From Lachnospiraceae bacterium (GTDB lineage Bacteria; Bacillota; Clostridia; Lachnospirales; Lachnospiraceae): a stretch of DNA of 38,283 nt. The notes below the pieces were generated by a model, which saw only the letters and a program-made list of their open reading frames with translations, did no database searches and had not been told where the DNA came from. The position numbers and the translations under genes were made by a program. Every line of letters begins with the position of its first letter. Within the stretch, counting starts at the first letter, position 1. Location of the stretch: contig JAKSRY010000022.1 of NCBI GenBank assembly GCA_024403415.1, positions 1 to 38,283 of the forward strand, read 5' to 3'. This document shows positions 7,899-15,443 of the stretch, piece after piece.

Positions 7899-8804
7899 TT
7901 AATCCTTCAAACCTGAACTAGCCATTGTCTCAAGAATCTGGCTTTCAGAAAAGACAAATATAAGAATTGGAACAATCATTACAACGACCAAAACCGCCAT
8001 ACCTTGTCCGGTTCTTGCAATACCACCACTCTGTACCTGCTGTAATGCATAAACCAGAGTTTTTCTTTCTTCTGAATAAATAAAGGTTGATGCTTTATTG
8101 TTCCACAATGCCTGTACTGAGAAAATAATCAATGTCATCCAAGCCGGTTTTACGTTCGGCATAACGATTCCCGAAAATACTTTCCACTCGTTGGCACCAT
8201 CTATCTTGGCCGCTTCAATAAGAGAAGTCGGCAAACCTTCCATAAACTGCTTCATAAGGAACAATCCCATTGGTGAAGCAAATGCAGGAATAATAATAGC
8301 CCAGTATGTATCAATCCATCCTAACTTATTTAATATAATGTAGTTAGGAATCGCTGTAGCCCATCCTGTAAACATCATTGAAATTGTAACAACTTTGAAG
8401 AATCCCTGACCGCCCGGGAAATCATATTTTGCAAGCACAAAAGCTGCCATTGAAGCTACAATCAAGTGTCCAAACGTACCGACAAATGTGATAAATACGG
8501 TATTGAACAAGTATCTTGAGAAAGTAACCCAGCTCTTACCCATTGTAACAAACAAATCTGTAAAGTTATCAAAAGTGGGATGCTGTGCAAAAATTGTTGG
8601 AGGGAACTTAAACAGTTCATCCAAAGGTTTCAATGCTGCATTAACCGCAAATATAATCGGGAATGCCATAACAAATGCTGCTAAAGCCAGGAAAACATAT
8701 AATGCAATATCTCCTCCGATTGATCTATTCGGTTTACGACGCTTAATTAATTTCTTTTTATAAGGTTTTTCAACTTGTGCTTTCTTTTCTTTTCTCTTAC
8801 TCAT
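7899..8804 (-). CDS. Carbohydrate ABC importer permease 1, MalG/UgpE type
   Basis: This 301-residue CUT1 permease has a strongly basic cytoplasmic N-terminus (residues 1-27). About six hydrophobic segments follow, the first at 30-52 (ALYVFLALAAFVMAFPIIFA). The ATPase-contact loop reads EAAKIDGANEWKVFSGIVMP, a very regular EAA motif. The C-terminus (ETMASSGLKD) is the usual MalG-like ending. It starts 4 bp after the stop of the MalF-like gene at 8809, so the two are co-translated as a heterodimer. It differs clearly in sequence from the MalG-like protein encoded at 1055-2065, so the two are separate importers and not a recent duplication. The substrate is inferred from context only. Confidence 0.94.
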   Translation of the reverse strand: MSKRKEKKAQVEKPYKKKLIKRRKPNRSIGGDIALYVFLALAAFVMAFPIIFAVNAALKPLDELFKFPPTIFAQHPTFDNFTDLFVTMGKSWVTFSRYLFNTVFITFVGTFGHLIVASMAAFVLAKYDFPGGQGFFKVVTISMMFTGWATAIPNYIILNKLGWIDTYWAIIIPAFASPMGLFLMKQFMEGLPTSLIEAAKIDGANEWKVFSGIVMPNVKPAWMTLIIFSVQALWNNKASTFIYSEERKTLVYALQQVQSGGIARTGQGMAVLVVVMIVPILIFVFSESQILETMASSGLKD

Positions 8805-8808
8805 CTCA

Positions 8809-9747
8809 TCAAGTTCCTACTCTTCTCAAAAGACTCTGAATTGCCTTGTTACATAAAATCATCATCAGGAATAATACTGTTGCAATTGCACATGCATATC
8901 CCATCTCAAATCTTGAATAACCATAGTCAAACAAGTGTGTAACAATTGTTCGCGCTGCATAGTCTGTACTTGGATATCCACAAAGTGCCATCGTTACATC
9001 ACATACACCAAATGCCTGAGTAATTGACATAACCGCACCAAATAACAACATAGGTTTCATGTTAGGAAGTGTGATGTACCAAAGTTCCTGCCAACGGTTC
9101 TTAACACCATCCATATATCCTGCTTCGAACTGCGACCTGTCTACGCCCTGCAGGCCGGCTACGAATGACAGGAATCCGGTTCCCAAACTCATCCACAAAA
9201 TTACCAACATACAAATCGGTAACATATATGTAGGATTAATCAACCAGAGAATCGGTGTATCTATAATACCAATATCCATAAGAAGAGCATTTACATATCC
9301 GTATGTGTCTCCTCTAAAGAATATTGAAAAGATAACATAACAGTTACCTGCAATTGTAGGTGCATAGAATATGATAACGGCAACCGATCTTACCCATCTT
9401 GGAAGTTCGTTAATCAACCATGCAAACAGGAATGAAGCTATATAACCAATCGGTCCTGTTATAACTGCAATCAACAGCGTATTCTTTATACTGGTTAAGA
9501 AAATATCATCTTCCAATATCAAACTTATATAGTTCTGTAGTCCCATAAATCTTGGCGGTTCCAAGATATTGTAATAAGTGAAACTAAAGAAAATTGAGGC
9601 CACAACCGGAAAAATGAAAAACATTGCAAACAAGATTGCATATGGTGCAAGGAATGCATAACACATTTTGCTTCGTTTAGCCTTTTTCCATGCCACTCTG
9701 GCATTGTGCTTACGTAAGGCCCAATATTTGTGAAAAAATTCTTTCAT
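8809..9747 (-). CDS. Sugar ABC importer permease 1, MalF/UgpA type
   Basis: This 312-residue CUT1 permease has a basic cytoplasmic leader to about residue 29. The first membrane segment (YAFLAPYAILFAMFFIFPVV) is at about 30-49, and more follow to the C-terminus. The EAA loop is present in a divergent form, beginning FEAGYMDGVKNRWQELWYITLP. The start at 9747 has GGAG about nine bases upstream. It follows the large CBM-like/solute-binding fusion gene by 15 bp and precedes its MalG-like partner by 4 bp. Together these three genes make importer 1, which also lacks its own ATPase. Confidence 0.93.
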   Translation of the reverse strand: MKEFFHKYWALRKHNARVAWKKAKRSKMCYAFLAPYAILFAMFFIFPVVASIFFSFTYYNILEPPRFMGLQNYISLILEDDIFLTSIKNTLLIAVITGPIGYIASFLFAWLINELPRWVRSVAVIIFYAPTIAGNCYVIFSIFFRGDTYGYVNALLMDIGIIDTPILWLINPTYMLPICMLVILWMSLGTGFLSFVAGLQGVDRSQFEAGYMDGVKNRWQELWYITLPNMKPMLLFGAVMSITQAFGVCDVTMALCGYPSTDYAARTIVTHLFDYGYSRFEMGYACAIATVLFLMMILCNKAIQSLLRRVGT

Positions 9748-9762
9748 GTCGCAGGTCTCCTA

Positions 9763-12750
9763 CTATTTATCTCCATCTTCATATACGGTCATACCAAACT
9801 CTTTTCGCTTCTTGGTAATTTCCTCATCAATCTTAATCGAATAGTCTATGATAGTCTCTCGCGAATCATCCTTGTCGTTGATAACCTTTCTGATTGCATT
9901 AGAGATATGACGTCCTGTATAGTATCCGCCAGGCACTTCTCGGATACCTACTGTCTGATCCCACTGATCATTAAGAACTGCTATATCATGAGGGCTCCAA
10001 GAAAGCTTTGAGAAAGCATCTCTGTTGGCTGTAGCATATCGAGCTGAAGAACCAAGTAACGCTTCTATTTCTCGTCCAAATCTAACCTGCGTTTCAGGTT
10101 TTGCCCACCATTCCATGAACTTCCATGACTTTTCTTTAAGCTGCTGATTATCAGTTGAAATCATCATAGTTGCAGAACCGGTGATAAAGTCAGATCTGTC
10201 AAGATATTCCTCACCATTTTCGTCAACACGTGGTGTTCCAGGAATCAGTGTAAAGTCCCAAAGACCACGAATTTCCGGTGCCGATACCATCAAGGTATTA
10301 TATGTAGAATAAGGTGCAATACCAATTGGCATTTCTCCTGAACGGAATCTTGAAACAAAGTCATAAATTACCGGCAAGCCATAGTCATTGAAGTATTTAA
10401 CATAATCATCAAATGCTCTGATACCTGCTTCAGTATCAACTGTTGTCTTGTTCCCCACTTCGTTATACATATCTCCACCATACTGATAAAGCAGTGAGAA
10501 ATATAATGAAAGGTCAGGTACATTAGACATTGTCTGTGTTGCTGATGAAGAAACTGTCGAGGAACCTGCCGCAGTAGGAATACCTACTGACAAGTTATTT
10601 CCCTGAATTGTAGGTAACAATTCAATAAATTCCTTCCAAGTATTAGGTATCGCAAGACCAAGTTCTTCCATTACGTCCTTTCTGTAGAACATAACGCTGA
10701 AGGTCTGTGTTTCAGGAAGTCCATATACATGCTCATCAAGTCTGTACTGTTCATATGAACTTTCTGAATAATGACTTATTACATCCTTAAATGTATCAAA
10801 CTGTGTTAAATCTTCTGCTGCATTACGCAATGCATAGTTTACAGGCTGATCCGCACCAACAGAAAGAACTACGTTAGGTCCCCTTCCTGCCAAAACGGCA
10901 TTAAGCAAAGCACCCGGATCTACGATTTCAACGTTAACAGGAACTCCTGAATTAGGTGTGAAATCATCGTCAACCATTGCTTTCAGAATTGTTCCCTGAT
11001 CACGGCCGGTTAAGATCCAAACTTTTACTATATCTTCCTGTGAATCATCATATACATCACCAACAGAATTGTAATCTACAAAGAATGATGCAAAGAATGA
11101 TTTAACTTCATGCCACAATTTACCAAAAACATTAGCTGAGTCCTTATCAGGATTAACATCTGTTCCTGAAACTACAAGATAATCAACATCAAGTCTTGTA
11201 GAAGCCATATTAAGAGCTGCTGTTCCAAGTGCTGTGATATTATCCTTAAATGTAGTAAACTCTCTTGTTATCTTTCCGGGTTTCTCACAGAATCTTTCAA
11301 GCTGCTGTGCAACTGTCTGAGCTGTTGCAATCTGATCAGCCTTCTGTCCCGAATATGCAACCATATCATCAACTATCTTATAGAGTCTCTTGCACTCAAG
11401 ATCCATTGCCTCCATAATTTCAGGATACATCTTGTCTATATGATAATCTCTGTACTGGTCCGGGCTTGCACCTGTGTAAACCAATATCTTACGATATATC
11501 TGATTTAATCTGAATGTTGAATCCTCAAGGTCTTCAAGAATCTGACCTACACCACCGAGTGTAGCTTCAAGTCTGATAGTATGCTGACCTTTTGTAAGAT
11601 AGAAATTGTATAAAGATCCATTCTCATCTGCAAGATCAACACATTCCCAATCATTTTCATAATCAAAGGATACTGTTCTTGCTTCTTCGAAAGGTATTTC
11701 TCCATCAATCAAAAGACTACGTGATGATACCGAACCTCTCTGGTAGTTTTGGCGGCCCTTAACCATTATGTTATACAAACCATCTTCAGGAACTTCAAAA
11801 TTCCATTCAATCCATTGGCCTGCGTCTCTCCAGGTTTCACCACCTACGTAGTTAAGAATTGTATTTGTAACACTGTTTGGAACAGTTGTTGGTGAAGATC
11901 TGTCATATTTTGCGTACAATGAAGATTCTGATCTCAATGTTGAATCTTCACCCTGAATAGTAAGCATAAACTGCTTAGCTGCATCCGAAGAAGAAACCTT
12001 CGGGCAAGCTGCTGCATACTCTTCATATGTAGCAAGCTTCATAACTTTTCGAACCTCAAGATTCTTAATCACCATCGGTTCGCTTTCTGCATAAAGTGCA
12101 ATTGTATTAGTTCCTTTATTTAAGTAAAACTTAAAAGGATCTATGATATAACCCATATCATCTCTGAAGTATGCATTCTGCCAATCATACACCTCAACCT
12201 GAATAGGTCTGATTTCGTTACCCTGGTTATCTACTCTCTTTTCACCACCATCAGTCCAAATTCTTGTAAAGCTGATATTTCTTGCATCCTCAAAAGGAAC
12301 TTCTCCGTTTATATATACACAACGTTCTGCAGGAACGCCTCTGGATTCCGGAATAAGATAATCAAGATAAAGATTGTAAAAACCTTCTTCCTGAACATCC
12401 ACATCAAATGATACTGTCGAACCAATATCTGTGAAGAGTGCCTTGTCCACTCCCTCGTAGTTATTTACTACAGATACTTCAGCATCACCTTCTGACTTGT
12501 AGTTAAAAATATCTACTACAACCCCATCAGCAGGTTCTTTGGCATCAGCATGACCATTAAGATAACCGGTATAAGTTCCCTGTCTCTCCATACCGGCAAT
12601 ATCTTTAGAAAGGTCCACACCGGCATACTTCTCTGAAAAGTTTTCCTGATCAACCAGGGAAAGAATCACGAAAAGCAATACAAAAGCCGCAACCACTGCT
12701 AAAAATATGATTAATTTTTTCAAGCTCTTCTTTTTTTCAACATTTTCCAT
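9763..12750 (-). CDS. Membrane-anchored fusion of two CBM-like modules and an ABC solute-binding domain
   Basis: I chose the ATG at 12750 (995 residues) because GGAG lies six bases upstream; an in-frame extension to 12804 has no ribosome site. Residues 11-32 form a membrane anchor with no lipobox. Residues 75-235 and 265-400 look like two jelly-roll carbohydrate-binding modules (CBM6/35-like). Each has a motif of the kind INGEVPFEDAR or IDGEIPFEEAR, a GFYN/GLYN strand and a closing YLNKGTNTIAL or YLTKGQHTIRL strand. A helical linker covers about 400-540. From about 572 to the end is a family 1 solute-binding domain (VYGLPETQTFSVMFYRKDVM; SFKFMEWW-like WKFMEWWAKPETQ). Such a protein could hold polymeric or oligomeric glycan at the membrane and hand it to permease pair 1. 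The CBM assignment is from pattern only. It is about twice the usual length of a binding protein. Confidence 0.86.
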   Translation of the reverse strand: MENVEKKKSLKKLIIFLAVVAAFVLLFVILSLVDQENFSEKYAGVDLSKDIAGMERQGTYTGYLNGHADAKEPADGVVVDIFNYKSEGDAEVSVVNNYEGVDKALFTDIGSTVSFDVDVQEEGFYNLYLDYLIPESRGVPAERCVYINGEVPFEDARNISFTRIWTDGGEKRVDNQGNEIRPIQVEVYDWQNAYFRDDMGYIIDPFKFYLNKGTNTIALYAESEPMVIKNLEVRKVMKLATYEEYAAACPKVSSSDAAKQFMLTIQGEDSTLRSESSLYAKYDRSSPTTVPNSVTNTILNYVGGETWRDAGQWIEWNFEVPEDGLYNIMVKGRQNYQRGSVSSRSLLIDGEIPFEEARTVSFDYENDWECVDLADENGSLYNFYLTKGQHTIRLEATLGGVGQILEDLEDSTFRLNQIYRKILVYTGASPDQYRDYHIDKMYPEIMEAMDLECKRLYKIVDDMVAYSGQKADQIATAQTVAQQLERFCEKPGKITREFTTFKDNITALGTAALNMASTRLDVDYLVVSGTDVNPDKDSANVFGKLWHEVKSFFASFFVDYNSVGDVYDDSQEDIVKVWILTGRDQGTILKAMVDDDFTPNSGVPVNVEIVDPGALLNAVLAGRGPNVVLSVGADQPVNYALRNAAEDLTQFDTFKDVISHYSESSYEQYRLDEHVYGLPETQTFSVMFYRKDVMEELGLAIPNTWKEFIELLPTIQGNNLSVGIPTAAGSSTVSSSATQTMSNVPDLSLYFSLLYQYGGDMYNEVGNKTTVDTEAGIRAFDDYVKYFNDYGLPVIYDFVSRFRSGEMPIGIAPYSTYNTLMVSAPEIRGLWDFTLIPGTPRVDENGEEYLDRSDFITGSATMMISTDNQQLKEKSWKFMEWWAKPETQVRFGREIEALLGSSARYATANRDAFSKLSWSPHDIAVLNDQWDQTVGIREVPGGYYTGRHISNAIRKVINDKDDSRETIIDYSIKIDEEITKKRKEFGMTVYEDGDK

Positions 12751-12830
12751 AACTGTCTCCAAAAATACACATAATAATATTAACGATATATATAATAATA
12801 ACAATCGTGCAAATATACTTGCTAATTAGT

Positions 12831-12845
12831 GCTTTTATTAAAAGC
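12831..12845 (-). other. Short hairpin after the GH10 stop codon
   Basis: GCTTTT and AAAAGC pair around a 3-nt loop ten bases after the GH10 stop. No T-run follows, so it is more likely to be a 3'-end stabiliser or weak processing site than a strong terminator. Read-through from the xylanase gene into the importer genes is therefore possible. I see only weak candidate promoter hexamers in the 104-bp gap. Confidence 0.35.
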
Positions 12846-12854
12846 AAAATTTGA

Positions 12855-14279
12855 TTAGTCTTCCTTACCAAAAACGAAAAAGCATGGTTTAGGCTGATAA
12901 TTATCATCAAACAGGAGTGGACACTGAACAGAATTTTTACTATTTCCGCCACCCACATTATTTGCTGTCTGCAGCCATGAATACTTATCAACTGTTCCCC
13001 AGAAAGTAATTCCGGTAAGCGTTGTATCCGGAGTATTGTTTGCTGATCCCATTGAATAATAAAGCATGTTATATCTCTTCCTCTGCTTTTCATATTCTTC
13101 AACTTTTGCTTCGTCAGAACCGTCATAATCACTTGATGCTCTAAGATCAAGCTCTGTAATCTGAACTTCACCGACTATCTTTCCATATTCCTTCATTGCT
13201 ACTTCCAATGAATTTGCATTCGGATCTTCCATTTGATAATGTCCCTGAAGGCCCATGGCAGTAATTCTGGTGCCAACTCCTCTTTCACCCTCAAGGTCCT
13301 TGATAGTCTGCAGAAGTTCCTTGATTCCATTCATTTTTTTGATAACCGTTTCATTATAATCATTATAGTAAAGTTCAAGTGTTTCAGGAGCGTATTTATT
13401 TGCAAACTTGAACGCATTAATTATGTACTCATTGCTTCCGTAAACATGCCACCAGCTTGAATTGCTTCCATGAGTATCATTGCTGAGTGGTTCAGAATTT
13501 TCACTGTCAGTCCTGTACTTACCTGTTGCATCCGAAATTGCTTCATTTACAACATCCCAGCCATAAAACATATCTTTATACTTACTGTCATCTCCTGTGA
13601 AATGAGTAAGAACCGTTTTAATGTACCACTCCAGTCTCTTATTCATCGTTTCTTTATCAACATATGGATTCTTCTTGTCATAATCCTCATGGAAAAACCA
13701 CTCTGGAGTCTGCGAATGCCATACAAGCACGTGACCTCTGACCATAATCTTTCTGTCAGGATTTGCTTCATTCCAGTCATAAATCATATCAAGCATCTTT
13801 TCCGGTCTCGAAAAATCCATAACCGGAACAGTAATAATTTCGCCGTTAAGTTCTTCCTGTTTTGTTCCGGGACAGCTTCCGTTGCTGTAGCCAAACAGAG
13901 AATCCGGTTTCAATTCGTTTCCAAAAGTAATCGAATCAAAATGTGTTGTTACTATATTAAAAACCTGTGGATCCTGTAACTCCGAAAGGGTTGCTGAACA
14001 TCCGATTCTGCACCCCATTTTCTTGGGAACACAATCTCTGAGAGCCGGTACATTAACTTCTTCAGCCGCAGCATTTTCCATTGTCTCTTCTGCAGTATCC
14101 TCTGCTTTTGCATCAGTCGCCTCAGCACTTTCTCCTTCATTGTCAGTTTCAGGTGTTTCCGCCACTGTTTCGGAATTATTCCCCGTAGTATTACCTGCTG
14201 TCACTTCTTCCGAGCAGCCTGACAAAAGGAATGCCGACATCGTTACCGCCATCAATCCGGATAAAAACTTTCTTTTCAT
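12855..14279 (-). CDS. Lipoprotein endo-1,4-beta-xylanase, glycoside hydrolase family 10
   Basis: This 474-residue GH10 enzyme cuts the xylan backbone with retention of configuration. The signal peptide ends in a clear lipobox L-S-G-C with Cys22. An acidic, Ala/Thr/Glu-rich linker covers residues 25-75. The GH10 barrel spans about 85-470. The acid/base Glu246 is in WDVVNEA and the nucleophile Glu376 is in VQITELDLR; GHVLVWHSQTPEWFF (182-196) is the usual substrate-binding strand. The length fits one catalytic domain without a binding module. The start at 14279 has AGGAG about six bases upstream. It is transcribed away from the AraC-type gene, with a dyad in its upstream region. Being attached to the cell surface, it would deliver xylooligosaccharides to the adjacent importers. 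Confidence 0.96.
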   Translation of the reverse strand: MKRKFLSGLMAVTMSAFLLSGCSEEVTAGNTTGNNSETVAETPETDNEGESAEATDAKAEDTAEETMENAAAEEVNVPALRDCVPKKMGCRIGCSATLSELQDPQVFNIVTTHFDSITFGNELKPDSLFGYSNGSCPGTKQEELNGEIITVPVMDFSRPEKMLDMIYDWNEANPDRKIMVRGHVLVWHSQTPEWFFHEDYDKKNPYVDKETMNKRLEWYIKTVLTHFTGDDSKYKDMFYGWDVVNEAISDATGKYRTDSENSEPLSNDTHGSNSSWWHVYGSNEYIINAFKFANKYAPETLELYYNDYNETVIKKMNGIKELLQTIKDLEGERGVGTRITAMGLQGHYQMEDPNANSLEVAMKEYGKIVGEVQITELDLRASSDYDGSDEAKVEEYEKQRKRYNMLYYSMGSANNTPDTTLTGITFWGTVDKYSWLQTANNVGGGNSKNSVQCPLLFDDNYQPKPCFFVFGKED

Positions 14280-14330
14280 TTTTCAACTCCTGTCTATATT
14301 AAAAATTCCATCAAAAATATCTTTAAATAA

Positions 14331-14347
14331 CTGACATTTTATGTCAG
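14331..14347. promoter_or_regulatory. Palindromic operator candidate in the divergent xylanase/AraC region
   Basis: CTGACAT at 14331-14337 and ATGTCAG at 14341-14347 form a perfect 7-bp dyad with a 3-nt centre. On the minus strand its first half (CTGACA) could serve as a -35 element for the xylanase gene, though the matching -10 is weak. Such symmetry fits a dimeric repressor better than AraC-family direct repeats. The sequence is seen; the role is inferred. Confidence 0.5.
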
Positions 14348-14397
14348 CGCACTACAAAAATGTTAATAAAAATATTCCGTTATTGTCTTGTCAAATA

Positions 14398-14426
14398 TTG
14401 CTATTTTGCTCATATCGTGCTAAAAT
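14398..14426 (+). promoter_or_regulatory. Promoter of the AraC-type regulator gene
   Basis: TTGCTA (14398-14403) and TAAAAT (14421-14426) are separated by 17 bp, and the -10 carries the TGn extension (TGCTAAAAT). GTGC and GCAC flank the -10 as a short dyad. Transcription would begin near 14433, leaving a very short leader before the ATG at 14447. Confidence 0.55.
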
Positions 14427-14446
14427 GCACCTTGAGGTTAAATCAT

Positions 14447-15382
14447 ATGGCAGCAAAAACGAATTCTGAAATAAGTAGCAATTATAATACAATAAATATA
14501 GATTATACCGGAGAACGTACTCTTGATGGTGATGAGGAAAAAGTAGAGTTTTACCAAAACACCTCAAGTCGAATCTGGCTCAACGATTTGAATGTTGATT
14601 TTCCTGCTCACTGGCATCAGGCACTTGAAATAATAATGCCTGTCGAAAACACCTATGATGTCGATGTAGCCGGAGAATTACTCCGTCTCGAAACCGGTAA
14701 TATACTTATAATCCCCCCCGGTGAAATACATACTTTAACAGCCCCCAGGGAAGGAAAACGTTTCATCTTTATTATGGACTTATCCATGATAAGTATGTTG
14801 CGTGGTTTTGCCGGAATAAAAGCCCTGATGAATCATCCGATACTCATCAACAGGGAATCGTTCCCATTAATATATGATGATATATATCAGATACTTCTCC
14901 AAATGCGAAATGAATATTTTCGAAATGGCGAATATACAGAACTTGCCATTCAGGCCTTGTTGCTGAACCTGTTTATAAAACTTGGTGAGAACCATAACAA
15001 TGCTGATGCCCTCTTCCCCAATGTAAGACTCAACAAACAAAAGGAATATGTTCAGCGTTTTAATCAGATTCTGGAATACATTGATGAACACTACATGGAA
15101 GACATCACGCTCGAGGATACTGCCAAAGCTGCAGGATTCTCAAAATATCACTTTTCAAGATTGTTCAAACAATATACAGAATTTACGTTTTGCGATTATC
15201 TGTGTTTCAGACGAGTTAAGGCCGCTGCTGAACAGTTGTCGGAGCCTGATTACTCAATTACCGACATCGCCATGAATTCCGGTTTCCCAAGCATTTCTAC
15301 TTTTAACAGATTATTCAAACAACAGATGGGATGTACTCCAAGAGAGTACCGAAGTAAAAATGCAGGCAAAACGCGTATGTAA
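14447..15382 (+). CDS. AraC-family transcriptional regulator with cupin sensor domain
   Basis: This 311-residue regulator is the only clear plus-strand gene here. An open frame extends to 14360, but I chose the ATG at 14447, which has GAGG upstream and lies after the promoter. The N-terminal half is a cupin-type sugar-sensing domain (HWHQALEIIMPV; IIPPGEIHTL). The last ~100 residues form two helix-turn-helix motifs typical of AraC proteins: DITLEDTAKAAGFSKYHFSR and then ITDIAMNSGFPSISTFNRLF, ending in TPREYR. It lies head-to-head with the GH10 xylanase and tail-to-tail with the GH43 gene. It is thus the likely activator of the xylan locus in response to an oligosaccharide; target and ligand are inferred from position. 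Confidence 0.93.
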   Translation: MAAKTNSEISSNYNTINIDYTGERTLDGDEEKVEFYQNTSSRIWLNDLNVDFPAHWHQALEIIMPVENTYDVDVAGELLRLETGNILIIPPGEIHTLTAPREGKRFIFIMDLSMISMLRGFAGIKALMNHPILINRESFPLIYDDIYQILLQMRNEYFRNGEYTELAIQALLLNLFIKLGENHNNADALFPNVRLNKQKEYVQRFNQILEYIDEHYMEDITLEDTAKAAGFSKYHFSRLFKQYTEFTFCDYLCFRRVKAAAEQLSEPDYSITDIAMNSGFPSISTFNRLFKQQMGCTPREYRSKNAGKTRM

Positions 15383-15396
15383 AATAGATAAAGCAC

Positions 15397-15423
15397 AGGC
15401 ACCTTATAGCAGGTGCCTTTTTT
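15397..15423 (+). terminator. Intrinsic terminator after the AraC-type gene
   Basis: AGGCACCT (15397-15404) and AGGTGCCT (15411-15418) form a perfect 8-bp stem with a 6-nt loop, followed by a run of six T (15418-15423). It closes the plus-strand regulator gene. On the minus strand the stem is followed by a weaker T-poor tail, so it may only partly serve the convergent GH43 gene. Confidence 0.85.
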
Positions 15424-15443
15424 ATTTCCTGTTATTCTGTCTT

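Noticed and set aside
12751-12804. 18-codon N-terminal extension of the CBM/solute-binding fusion
   Set aside because: There is no ribosome site before it, and the ATG at 12750 has GGAG at proper spacing followed by a normal membrane anchor.
13470-13979. Plus-strand open frame of 169 codons inside the xylanase
   Set aside because: It is antisense to the catalytic domain of GH10, and no signal or domain is visible.
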